DNA of 64,000 nt from Constantimarinum furrinae. Lineage in GTDB: Bacteria > Bacteroidota > Bacteroidia > Flavobacteriales > Flavobacteriaceae. Position numbers and translations under genes: made by a program. The stretch lies in assembly GCF_014295415.1 (NCBI RefSeq), contig NZ_CP052909.1:1426001-1490000 (forward strand), in the 5' to 3' direction. The notes beneath the pieces are model-generated. The model searched no databases, was not told the origin of the DNA, and was given only the letters and a program-made list of their open reading frames with translations. Positions 36,756 through 43,873 of this stretch are shown here, piece by piece (the stretch's first letter is position 1; each line of letters starts with the position of its first letter).

Positions 36756-37274
36756 TTACAAATCATCGCTCCAAATCTTTTTGATCTCGTCGTCTACATC
36801 TTTCTTAAGGTCATCACTGCCATCGGACTTTTTGCTGATCATGATAGAGATATAGACTAAAAACAGTAGTATAGGAAGCACTATAGGTAGTGAGTACCAG
36901 AAGTCGAATTCATCTATATATTGGATCTTGTAATTTATAACCCCCGAAAACTGGAATAGGAACATAGTAAACGGGACGAGAATTGCGTATTTCCACCAGT
37001 TCTTTGAAGTTAAGAACCATATCCCGGTGAGCAATACAAATGTAAGTTTGGTGATGGCGGCATGAACATAGATTTGAACATTGTTAAACCCTCCGGATTC
37101 TACAGTTCCCAGAAAAGTATGCCATTCGTTGGAATCTGCCGGAGCATATTTATAGAGGTAGAATAAAAAAGGTGTTGCGATCAATACTATTGAGAGCAAC
37201 ACCCCTTTAACGATATTCAGTTTCCTACCCGTTTGGGGGAATCTCGTACTTGTTCTTGTCGATTTGTTGGTCAT
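36756..37274 (-). CDS. Four-helix membrane protein, function unknown
   Basis: 172 residues from the ATG at 37274. Four membrane helices are visible: GVLLSIVLIATPFLFYLY, VHAAITKLTFVLLTGIWFL, YAILVPFTMFLFQFSGVI and WYSLPIVLPILLFLVYISIM, with a charged tail (KKSDGSDDLKKDVDDEIKK). The start is uncertain. The ATG at 37274 lies inside the preceding small lipoprotein gene in another frame, giving a 50-base overlap. The conserved part seems to begin at KLNIVKGVLL, where only CTG and TTG codons occur. Probably co-transcribed with the lipoprotein. Confidence 0.75.
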   Translation of the reverse strand: MTNKSTRTSTRFPQTGRKLNIVKGVLLSIVLIATPFLFYLYKYAPADSNEWHTFLGTVESGGFNNVQIYVHAAITKLTFVLLTGIWFLTSKNWWKYAILVPFTMFLFQFSGVINYKIQYIDEFDFWYSLPIVLPILLFLVYISIMISKKSDGSDDLKKDVDDEIKKIWSDDL

Positions 37275-37347
37275 TAGATACCAGTGATTCTGGAGTACAG
37301 CTTGCCATAAATGCAAGCACAGCTAAAATAAACATTAGTTTTTTCAT
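37225..37347 (-). CDS. 40-residue lipoprotein
   Basis: The frame reads MKKLMFILAVLAFMASC with a clean lipobox (MASC), then TPESLVSNDQQIDKNKYEIP and PNG before TAG. The mature part is only 24 residues. The start ATG-AAA-AAA, the lipobox and the short acidic/polar tail match a type of tiny lipoprotein seen widely in Flavobacteriaceae. It is immediately upstream of, and overlaps, the membrane protein gene. Function unknown. Confidence 0.75.
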   Translation of the reverse strand: MKKLMFILAVLAFMASCTPESLVSNDQQIDKNKYEIPPNG

Positions 37348-37502
37348 AATAATAAGTATTAAAGGTTTAAAAAAAGTAATCTACTTATTATTAAGAAAAT
37401 TCTTACTTCATAGAATAACTACTTATCAAATAGTTATTTACAATTTAATATTCGTACCGTTCAATATGAATCTGTAAGAAAACCCTTCAAATGTAATCTT
37501 TT

Positions 37503-37931
37503 TTATTTTTTCTGAAAGAGGTACTTATGTAAAAAGTCGATCAATTTGTTACCCAGTGGAAAATACAATGCGAAGAACAGGGTCATAACCAGAGCGAATG
37601 TATATTCACCAAAATATTGAACCAGTATATTGTCGGGGTAAACGTAGGAAGTCTTTAAAGCATATCCGGCAAATTCGAGCAATCCCATGGCGAGAAGGCC
37701 GTAACAGTATTGATTAAAGAATGAATAGTCTCGCAATAGAACAGAAACCGGAACCATATAAAGAATGTAGCAGGTTATTATTTGCCACCAATGTGTAAAT
37801 TTTGCGATTTCGGCATACTGACCAAAAAAATTCATTCCCAGTCCCCATAGAAAATAGATGATCACGTACAAAAGTAGCTTTGAACCGCTTAGACTTTTAA
37901 AATTTTCGATTAGTTTTCTTATGATAATCAT
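37503..37931 (-). CDS. Small integral membrane protein, function unknown
   Basis: 142 residues with four to five hydrophobic segments (LLLYVIIYFLWGLGMNFFG; WWQIITCYILYMVPVSVLL; YCYGLLAMGLLEFAGYAL; YTFALVMTLFFALYFPLG). I do not recognise a family. It ends in a basic tail (HKYLFQKK). It is separated from the lipoprotein gene on its right by a strong terminator. Confidence 0.7.
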   Translation of the reverse strand: MIIIRKLIENFKSLSGSKLLLYVIIYFLWGLGMNFFGQYAEIAKFTHWWQIITCYILYMVPVSVLLRDYSFFNQYCYGLLAMGLLEFAGYALKTSYVYPDNILVQYFGEYTFALVMTLFFALYFPLGNKLIDFLHKYLFQKK

Positions 37932-38010
37932 AGGGAATTAACTGTGGCAAGGTAAAGAATTAGAGCATCATTGAATAATTTGTAAAACTCACTATTTCGC
38001 GATATTGTAT

Positions 38011-38039
38011 AAAAAAACCCTGCATTGCAGGGTTTTTTT
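38011..38039. terminator. Perfect terminator hairpin
   Basis: AAAAAAACCCTGCA and its reverse complement around a single T; seven T residues at the end on each strand. It ends the acidic lipoprotein gene at 38055 on the minus strand. Confidence 0.87.
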
Positions 38040-38054
38040 ATCATGTAACAGCAA

Positions 38055-38270
38055 TTAATTATCGTCGTTACCTTCAATTTCATCTTCCACGTCATTGGCT
38101 GCGTCCTCGATAGCGTCACCCGCATCGTCAACCGCATCTTCAATAGCGTCTCCGGTGTCATCTGCCATTTCTTCTACTTCAACTTCTACTTTTTCCTCTT
38201 TAGTTTCTCTACAAGAGTAGATTGATAGTACTAAGCATAATGATGCAAATGATAAGACTAGTTTTTTCAT
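38055..38270 (-). CDS. Acidic helical lipoprotein, SCRET family (copy 1)
   Basis: 71 residues. The signal ends in the lipobox SIYSC followed by RETKEE. The mature part is extremely acidic with an 11-residue-like pattern (DDTGDAIEDAVDDAGDAIED, AANDVEDEIEGNDDN), predicted as an amphipathic helix similar in style to LEA or apolipoprotein repeats. Four relatives sit nearby (38346, 41620, 41927, 42202). The acidic residues right after Cys resemble a lipoprotein export signal for surface display in Bacteroidota. Function unknown. Confidence 0.8.
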   Translation of the reverse strand: MKKLVLSFASLCLVLSIYSCRETKEEKVEVEVEEMADDTGDAIEDAVDDAGDAIEDAANDVEDEIEGNDDN

Positions 38271-38345
38271 AATAGTTGTGATTAGTGATTATTAAGGGAT
38301 AAAAATATGAAAATTATCAGGGATATTACCTATCCCTTAAAATTT

Positions 38346-38600
38346 TTATGCATCATCTTCTCCTGTCATTTCATCGGTTCCATCAATTTCTTCCTGAATT
38401 TCTTCTCCTGCTTTTTCAAGCGCCTCTCCCGTTTCTTCAGCAGCCTCCTCTATGGCCTCACCGGCTTTTTTCAGGTTATTTTCTGTGTCTTCAGCAGCAG
38501 CTTCAATGGCTTCTTCGGCCTTTTCTCCTGTAGTTTCTCTACACGAATAGAAGGCAAACACCATGCAAATAGCAGCAAAAATTATAAATATTTTCTTCAT
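38346..38600 (-). CDS. Acidic helical lipoprotein, SCRET family (copy 2)
   Basis: 84 residues. Lipobox AFYSC followed by RETTGEKAEEA. The mature part is a Glu/Ala-rich repeated helix (AIEAAAEDTENNLKKAGEAI, EEAAEETGEALEKAGEEIQ) with a clear 11-residue periodicity (AGEAIEEAAEE / TGEALEKAGEE). It is nearest to copy 1 in layout, 75 bases upstream of it, and may be part of the same transcript. Function unknown. Confidence 0.82.
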   Translation of the reverse strand: MKKIFIIFAAICMVFAFYSCRETTGEKAEEAIEAAAEDTENNLKKAGEAIEEAAEETGEALEKAGEEIQEEIDGTDEMTGEDDA

Positions 38601-38647
38601 AAGTAAGGTAGTTTATAGTTTAACAATCCTTAAAGGTAAAAATATTT

Positions 38648-39418
38648 TTAATACAATTCCTTTTCAGTTAGGTATTTCCAATACCTTTTAGGTACATGTT
38701 GAAGGTGAAGTTTCGTATTCTTCCTAGAAACTATATTGGTCATTTTAAAATAACTTTTCCACAAAACTTGGAAGTCACTTTCGTCCCTAGTGTAAAAAAG
38801 AGCTTTGTTTTGGGAGGAAAGGGCATCCTTTTTAAAATCAATCTTCACTATGATTACATGATTTCCGTTATAATAAAGACCATAGTTGCGCTTCTCATCA
38901 TAAATTATCCATTTTTGATCGGCATATCGCTTTTCAAAATGAGAGCAAATTAAAGGAAGTACATTGTAATCGGGAGAAATTGTAGCAAAATAGATATTGT
39001 CTTTAGTTTGTTTAAAACGTACGAAGGCTTCCATTCGATGTTTTTCGCGATGAATCTTTTTTGCAATTTGAGATAATTTTAGAACCACCGGGGAACTGTA
39101 ATCTGATGCGATACACTTCTCCGACTGTAGTGCTATTTCTATAAATTTTAGCATAAGATCTTCTCCTCCGATAATTTCAGATAGATAGGCCTTATAGAGA
39201 AAGCTTAAACCTTTACTTGAACATTTCTGTTTCAGCTTAAGCCACACTCGTTCGGCTTTTTTATCATTCGTTATCACTTCTTCAATGCTATCGAAAAGAT
39301 TTTTGGACGTGAAAGCAGCCTTGCGAATGCGCACTTGCTGCATTTTATATTCATACTTTATGAATACAGCTGATAAGAACCCGTTAAAGGAACCATCATA
39401 CATTAAAATTGTAGTCAT
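38648..39418 (-). CDS. DUF4130 putative DNA repair protein (TIGR03915 type)
   Basis: 256 residues. ILMYDGSFNGFLSAVF is the characteristic opening, followed by IEEVITNDKKAERVWLKLKQ, SPVVLKLSQIAKKIHREKHR, MEAFVRFKQTKDNIYFATIS and FEKRYADQKWIIYDEKRNYG. The family always travels with the radical SAM protein encoded five bases upstream here and is annotated as putative DNA repair; its chemistry has not been settled to my knowledge. It is the second gene of an operon probably controlled by the divergent S24 repressor. Confidence 0.9.
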   Translation of the reverse strand: MTTILMYDGSFNGFLSAVFIKYEYKMQQVRIRKAAFTSKNLFDSIEEVITNDKKAERVWLKLKQKCSSKGLSFLYKAYLSEIIGGEDLMLKFIEIALQSEKCIASDYSSPVVLKLSQIAKKIHREKHRMEAFVRFKQTKDNIYFATISPDYNVLPLICSHFEKRYADQKWIIYDEKRNYGLYYNGNHVIIVKIDFKKDALSSQNKALFYTRDESDFQVLWKSYFKMTNIVSRKNTKLHLQHVPKRYWKYLTEKELY

Positions 39419-39423
39419 CTCAC

Positions 39424-40695
39424 TTAGTTGATGGAGTTAAAGAGGTTGAGCTGTTGGTCGAATGTTTTCCTGAATTTACTAGTGGAATTTTGAAGTATTA
39501 GCCCCTTTATCTGAGCCGCCGTGCGATCCTTCGATTCATATTCACCCGAATTGCAAAGAATAAAATATTTGGCTCTGTTGGATGCTATACCTAGTGCTTT
39601 CAGATGATCCCAATTTAACCTTCTGAATCGGCGAGCCTGAATTATCTTATTTACCGATTTTAAACCCACACCAGGAATTCTGGCAAGCATGAATTTGTCA
39701 GCTTTGTTTATATCTAAGGGAAATAAATCTAAGTGCCGTAGTGCCCAACTTAACTTAGGGTCGATATCGGAATCAAGGTTTGGATGCTCAGGAGTAAGGA
39801 GTTCGCGAATATCAAAGCCATAAAATCTTAAAAGCCAATCGGTTTGATACAACCGATTTTCTCTTAACAAGGGGACTTCGGTCCCAATGGCCGGTAACCT
39901 CTCATCATAGCTTATAGGAATATAGCCCGAATAATAGACACGTTTCAAATTAAATTGTTTGTAAAAATATGCCGAACTGTACATAATTTCTGCGTCTGTT
40001 TCACCCCCTGCTCCGATAATCATTTGGGTACTTTGACCTGCCGGCGCGTATAGCGGGGTATTTTTAAATTTTCTCTTGTCATTCTTATATTGAATTATTT
40101 CGTTTTTCACTTTATTCATGGGCATAATAAAATCTTTCCTGTCTTTATCGGGGGCTAAAAGTTTTAAGCCCTTTTCAGTAGGAATTTCAATATTAACACT
40201 CAATCTGTCCGCGTACAATCCTGCCTCTCTCATAAGTTCATCACTTGCGCCGGGAATAGATTTTAAATGGATATAACCATTAAAATTTTCTTCCAGTCTC
40301 AATTTCTTTGCAACACCTATCAATCGCTCCATAGTATAATCAGGATTCTTAAAAATTCCACTGCTTAGAAACAAGCCTTCAATGTAATTTCGCCGATAAA
40401 ATGCAATGGTAAGATCTACTACCTCCTGCACTTTAAAAGCGGCGCGTTTAATATCATTACTTTTCCTTGTGACGCAATAGGCGCAATTGAATATGCAGTG
40501 ATTGGTCAAGAGTATTTTCAATAAGGATACGCAGCGGCCGTCTTCAGTATACGTGTGGCATATCCCAGAGCTTGAGCTATTGCCCAATCCTTTATTTTTA
40601 TTTGTACGAGTACTGCCGCTTGAGGAACAGGAAACATCATATTTAGCAGCATCGGCCAGGATGTCTAATTTTTCTTTAATTCTTTCGTAATTCAT
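39424..40695 (-). CDS. Putative DNA modification/repair radical SAM protein (TIGR03916 type)
   Basis: 423 residues. The radical SAM cluster is C-x3-C-x2-C in LTNHCIFNCAYCVTRKSND. Further features are VDLTIAFYRRNYIEGLFLSS, SVNIEIPTEKGLKLLAPDKD, TQMIIGAGGETD, and a C-terminal helix-hairpin-helix DNA-binding motif (FMLARIPGVGLKSVNKIIQA). The upstream Cys-Ser-Ser-Ser segment near residue 22 is conserved in the family. The HhH motif and its DUF4130 partner support action on DNA, perhaps photoproduct-lyase-like, but this is inference. Its promoter is bracketed by palindromes that look like operators of the divergent repressor. Confidence 0.92.
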   Translation of the reverse strand: MNYERIKEKLDILADAAKYDVSCSSSGSTRTNKNKGLGNSSSSGICHTYTEDGRCVSLLKILLTNHCIFNCAYCVTRKSNDIKRAAFKVQEVVDLTIAFYRRNYIEGLFLSSGIFKNPDYTMERLIGVAKKLRLEENFNGYIHLKSIPGASDELMREAGLYADRLSVNIEIPTEKGLKLLAPDKDRKDFIMPMNKVKNEIIQYKNDKRKFKNTPLYAPAGQSTQMIIGAGGETDAEIMYSSAYFYKQFNLKRVYYSGYIPISYDERLPAIGTEVPLLRENRLYQTDWLLRFYGFDIRELLTPEHPNLDSDIDPKLSWALRHLDLFPLDINKADKFMLARIPGVGLKSVNKIIQARRFRRLNWDHLKALGIASNRAKYFILCNSGEYESKDRTAAQIKGLILQNSTSKFRKTFDQQLNLFNSIN

Positions 40696-40708
40696 AGCCT
40701 ATAAATTT

Positions 40709-40738
40709 GGAAATATGCCAAAAATATGGAATAAATCC
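40709..40738. promoter_or_regulatory. Two operator-like palindromes flanking the radical SAM promoter
   Basis: GGAAATATGCC at 40709-40719 and GGAATAAATCC at 40728-40738, starts 19 bases apart. Between and overlapping them on the minus strand is TATTTTTG (40726 to 40719), an exact -7 box, 24 bases before the radical SAM start codon. Binding at either site would block this promoter. Confidence 0.6.
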
Positions 40739-40769
40739 ATGTTTTTGAATAAATAATTAAATTTATTTA

Positions 40770-40780
40770 GGAATATTTCC
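40770..40780. promoter_or_regulatory. Third operator-like palindrome, repressor side
   Basis: GGAATATTTCC, the best symmetric version of the motif, 10 bases upstream of the -7 box of the S24 repressor gene, as expected for autoregulation. The next bases AATATTTC repeat a half-site. Confidence 0.55.
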
Positions 40781-40789
40781 AATATTTCT

Positions 40790-40797
40790 TAACTTTG
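40790..40797 (+). promoter_or_regulatory. -7 box directly before the S24 repressor start
   Basis: TAACTTTG is an exact TAnnTTTG match that ends three bases before the ATG at 40801. The transcript would begin at or next to the start codon, i.e. be leaderless or nearly so. Confidence 0.5.
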
Positions 40798-40800
40798 AGT

Positions 40801-41571
40801 ATGGACTCAAAATTATCTGTGGAAGCGAGAAGATTCAAAAAGGTACGGGAAGAGCTTGATCACACCCAACAATCTTTCGCAAAATTACTTGAAATAGGTG
40901 CCAGTACTGCCGACATCGAAAGAGGTAAAACAAAGGTACCCGGAAAAGTTGTAATGAAATTGTTGCAGCTTTTTAACATCAACCCCTTATGGCTTTATGG
41001 GAATAGTTTTGTTCAGTACGTCGATCTAAATGGGGGAGATGTAAGTCCGAAAGTTATCAGCATCGATTCAAATGATAAGGACACTATACTTTTGGTGAAT
41101 CAAAAGGCAGCTGCGGGATATCCTCATAATATTCAGGATGTTGATTGGTACCAGTCTCTACCGGCATTCAATATTCCATTACCCCAATATCGAAATGCAA
41201 CCTATCGCGGATTTCAGGTGGAAGGAGATAGTATGTTGCCTAATATTCGACCTAATGAATGGGTGTTGGGAAAAGCTGTTGCGAGTATTTCAGAGGCCAG
41301 TGACAGCAGGATCTATATTGTTGTGCTTAAAGATTCGGTGTTGGTTAAAAAGCTTCAGAAAATCTTAGGATCTCCGGACAAAGTAAGATTACAATCTCTA
41401 AACCCCAGTTATTTACCGATAGATGTTCCAATCACAGATATTCAGGAATTGTGGATGGTAAACAGCAAGCTAAGTTTTGGCATTGACGAGCCTTCAGATA
41501 GTACGTTGCTACGGCAGCTTCAAGAGTCCATGGAAGAACTTAAAGGTCAGATTAATAACTTAAATACATAA
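40801..41571 (+). CDS. LexA/CI-like self-cleaving repressor (HTH plus S24 peptidase)
   Basis: 256 residues from the ATG at 40801. A helix-turn-helix domain (about 8 to 60; RRFKKVREELDHTQQSFAKL, TADIERGKTKVPGKV) is followed by the cleavage loop NQKAAAGYP with Ala105-Gly106, then an S24 peptidase fold: catalytic Ser144 in FQVEGDSMLPNIRPNEWVLG and Lys183 in SVLVKKLQK. This is the set needed for RecA-stimulated self-cleavage in LexA and lambda CI. A C-terminal coiled coil (LLRQLQESMEELKGQINNL) may aid dimerisation. It is divergent from the radical SAM/DUF4130 repair operon and has palindromes in the shared promoter region, so it most likely represses those genes until DNA damage. Confidence 0.88.
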   Translation: MDSKLSVEARRFKKVREELDHTQQSFAKLLEIGASTADIERGKTKVPGKVVMKLLQLFNINPLWLYGNSFVQYVDLNGGDVSPKVISIDSNDKDTILLVNQKAAAGYPHNIQDVDWYQSLPAFNIPLPQYRNATYRGFQVEGDSMLPNIRPNEWVLGKAVASISEASDSRIYIVVLKDSVLVKKLQKILGSPDKVRLQSLNPSYLPIDVPITDIQELWMVNSKLSFGIDEPSDSTLLRQLQESMEELKGQINNLNT

Positions 41572-41599
41572 AAAAACGACCCCGTTTGAGGTCGTTTTT
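41572..41599. terminator. Bidirectional terminator between repressor and lipoprotein gene
   Basis: Stem AAAAACGACC / GGTCGTTTTT with loop CCGTTTGA; T-runs on both strands. Confidence 0.83.
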
Positions 41600-41619
41600 C
41601 ATGATATTAATGGTAATAA

Positions 41620-41889
41620 TTAGGCGTCGTCGTTTTCGGTTTTCACCTTCATTTTCGATTCGCCATCTTCAGTTTTAATTTTTACTTCCTTATTCTCTGT
41701 TTCCATTTTAATCTTGGTCTCATCGTCATCGGTTTTCACCTTTATATCGGCTCCATCTTCCTTCATTTCTTTAATGATGGCCTCTTCTTGAGTCATCTCT
41801 TCGTCTGCTTCTTTATTAGTATCTCTACATGATGTAAATGATACACTTAGGAAGAGTACTGATAAGAACACAATCGCTACTTTTTTCAT
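41620..41889 (-). CDS. Charged lipoprotein, SCRDT family (copy 3)
   Basis: 89 residues. Lipobox VSFTSC followed by RDTNKEADEE. The mature part differs from copies 1 and 2 by having alternating-charge repeats: IKVKTDDDETKIKMETENK, EVKIKTEDGESKMKVKTEND. This pattern of (K/E)-x-K-x-(E/D) suggests beta strands or a solenoid rather than a helix. It shares the signal and C-R-(E/D)-T motif with the four neighbours. Function unknown. Confidence 0.8.
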   Translation of the reverse strand: MKKVAIVFLSVLFLSVSFTSCRDTNKEADEEMTQEEAIIKEMKEDGADIKVKTDDDETKIKMETENKEVKIKTEDGESKMKVKTENDDA

Positions 41890-41926
41890 AATGTACGTTA
41901 TTTGTGATTAGATTTATTAATGTGGA

Positions 41927-42178
41927 TTAGGCGTCGTCTTCACCACCTAAACCGGTGTTTTCTTGGGCTTCATTAACTCCTTCTTGGATGGTATTTTCCA
42001 CAGGGTCTGAAGCATCGTCATCTACAGCATCTTCCACAGCGTCTTCGGCATCATCCATTGCATCCTCTATATCGTCTGCAACGTCTTCAACGTCGTCGGT
42101 TTTTTTAGTATCCCTACATGACACAAATGCTGTGCTAAATGTAAGAATCATCGCTAAGCTTAAAACTATTTTTTTCAT
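41927..42178 (-). CDS. Acidic helical lipoprotein, SCRDT family (copy 4)
   Basis: 83 residues. Lipobox TAFVSC followed by RDTKKTDDVEDVADDIED. The mature part is Asp/Ala-rich (AMDDAEDAVEDAVDDDASDP) and strongly similar in style to copy 1. It ends in NTGLGGEDDA; copies 2, 3 and 4 all end in Asp-Asp-Ala. Lies 37 bases upstream of copy 3 on the minus strand. Function unknown. Confidence 0.82.
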   Translation of the reverse strand: MKKIVLSLAMILTFSTAFVSCRDTKKTDDVEDVADDIEDAMDDAEDAVEDAVDDDASDPVENTIQEGVNEAQENTGLGGEDDA

Positions 42179-42201
42179 GACAGTTCTTTTTTTAATGTTA
42201 T

Positions 42202-42423
42202 TTAATCGTCGTTACCAATTTTATCGATTTCTTCATTAATTTCTTCATTCACCTCTTTGTCGACCTCTTTGGCAGCTCTTTCCAGAATACCTTCAGCTTC
42301 TTCGGTTGTTGTTTCGGTCTCAACTTTTACTTCTTTGACGACCTCTTTGGTTTCGGTTTCCCTACAAGAGGTAAAAGAAACAGTAGCAATCACAAGGGTT
42401 GCAGTAATAAAAAATCTTTTCAT
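42202..42423 (-). CDS. Acidic lipoprotein, SCRET family (copy 5)
   Basis: 73 residues from the ATG at 42423, giving the usual MKRFFITATLVIATVSFTSC signal. The next residues are RETETKEVVKEVKVETETTT, then a Glu-rich helix (ILERAAKEVDKEVNEEINEE). Copies 3, 4 and 5 lie in a row with gaps of 23 and 37 bases and probably form one transcript that ends at the terminator at 41572. Function unknown. Confidence 0.8.
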   Translation of the reverse strand: MKRFFITATLVIATVSFTSCRETETKEVVKEVKVETETTTEEAEGILERAAKEVDKEVNEEINEEIDKIGNDD

Positions 42424-42511
42424 AATGTTGTGGTTTATTGTTAAATGTAAAGACAAATCTACAGATTTTAACATTTGGCAAATGGTAAAGTTTTACTAAT
42501 AATTTTAACAA

Positions 42512-43759
42512 TTAGCTCATTTTCTCCAATTTTTTAACATAATCCATCGTTTTCTCTGTTGCACCGATATTACTGTTCACAAAATGCTCGGTTATCATTG
42601 CTGTTTTTGATCTGAATTTTCGGTCTTCGATCAACTTGGTAAAGACTTTATTACATTCTTCTGCGTCTGATACAGAAAACAATCCGGCCAATTGCTGAAG
42701 TCTGATCGCTTCAGGAAACTTTTCATAATTTTTTCCAATTATGACCGGCACCCCAAAAGTAGAGGGCTCAAGAATATTGTGTAGTCCTGAAGTGCCCATA
42801 GCGCCTCCCACATAGGCAATATCGGCATAATTGTATATTTTACTCAATAAGCCTATGGTGTCTATAATAAGGATAGGATATTCTAAGAGCGTCTTATCAT
42901 CCATTTCAGAATAAAGCACTGCCGGCTTCTTCAGCCGTTTTTTAAAATTTTCAATTTTTCCGATTTCGATCTTATGTGGTGCGAGAATAAATTTTACATT
43001 TGCCGGAGCAGCATTTATATACTCCAATAATATGGCTTCATCTTCTGGCCAGGTACTTCCGCATACCACGCATAAATTATCCTGCTTAAATTCTTCAATA
43101 AATCCTAGCGTATTATCCCGCTCTATTTGTTGTGAGACTCTGTCGAAGCGCGTATCACCACTCACAGTAACATTATGTATCCCAATACTCTCAAGCAATT
43201 CTTTAGAAGCTTTATCCTGAACGAATAAATGCGTAAAAGTTCTTAAGGCCTTCCGCATAAAACCTCCAAGTGGTTTAAAGAACATTTGCTCCTTTCTGAA
43301 CAAGCCAGAAACCAATAATACGGGTATCTTCTCTCTTTGTAAACAAAACAAAAAATTAGGCCAGAACTCGTATTTCACAAAAAAGACCAGAGATGGGTGT
43401 ACCAACCGGATAAATTTTCTGGCACTGGTCATGGAATCCATGGGTAAATAAGTTACCACATCTGCGACATTTGTATTCTTTTTGATCTCATACCCTGAAG
43501 GTGAAAAGAAGGTAAGGACTAATAAATAATCAGGGTACTCTTTTTTAACTGCTTCCATGATGGGTAAACCTTGTTCGTATTCTCCCAAGGAAGCACAGTG
43601 AAACCAGATGGTCTTGTCGGTTTCTGAAATTTTATTCTGAAGGGTTTCAAAGATTGTTTTACGCCCTTGGACAAAGAGTCTTAATTTTTTACTGAACCAC
43701 TGCGCGATCCACAAAAGGAAGTAAGTAATTCGGGTTAAAAAATTGTATAATATTAGCAT
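42512..43759 (-). CDS. waaA: 3-deoxy-D-manno-octulosonic acid (Kdo) transferase
   Basis: 415 residues from the ATG at 43759; an in-frame TTG nine bases earlier is possible. One N-terminal membrane segment (LILYNFLTRITYFLLWIAQW) anchors it to the inner membrane. Motifs: KTIWFHCASLGEYEQGLPIM (conserved acceptor Glu), FVKYEFWPNFLFCL, VCGSTWPEDEAILL, FILAPHKIEIGKIE, YVGGAMGTSGLHNILEPSTF. It adds Kdo to the lipid A precursor in lipopolysaccharide synthesis. Divergent from the sugar aminotransferase gene. Confidence 0.94.
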   Translation of the reverse strand: MLILYNFLTRITYFLLWIAQWFSKKLRLFVQGRKTIFETLQNKISETDKTIWFHCASLGEYEQGLPIMEAVKKEYPDYLLVLTFFSPSGYEIKKNTNVADVVTYLPMDSMTSARKFIRLVHPSLVFFVKYEFWPNFLFCLQREKIPVLLVSGLFRKEQMFFKPLGGFMRKALRTFTHLFVQDKASKELLESIGIHNVTVSGDTRFDRVSQQIERDNTLGFIEEFKQDNLCVVCGSTWPEDEAILLEYINAAPANVKFILAPHKIEIGKIENFKKRLKKPAVLYSEMDDKTLLEYPILIIDTIGLLSKIYNYADIAYVGGAMGTSGLHNILEPSTFGVPVIIGKNYEKFPEAIRLQQLAGLFSVSDAEECNKVFTKLIEDRKFRSKTAMITEHFVNSNIGATEKTMDYVKKLEKMS

Positions 43760-43873
43760 GAAGATCAACTTAACTGCTAAAATACGCTTCTTTGTTAAAT
43801 TACATTGCTTGCCGTTTTCAATTTTCGTAGTTTTACCTCAAGCTATTCATAACATTTATCCGCCAATACGAAT

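Noticed and set aside
37928-38161. Possible 77-residue protein between the membrane gene and the lipoprotein
   Set aside because: It overlaps the lipoprotein gene in another frame, passes through the strong terminator, and shows repeated Met-Thr-Leu shadow patterns of the Asp-rich gene.
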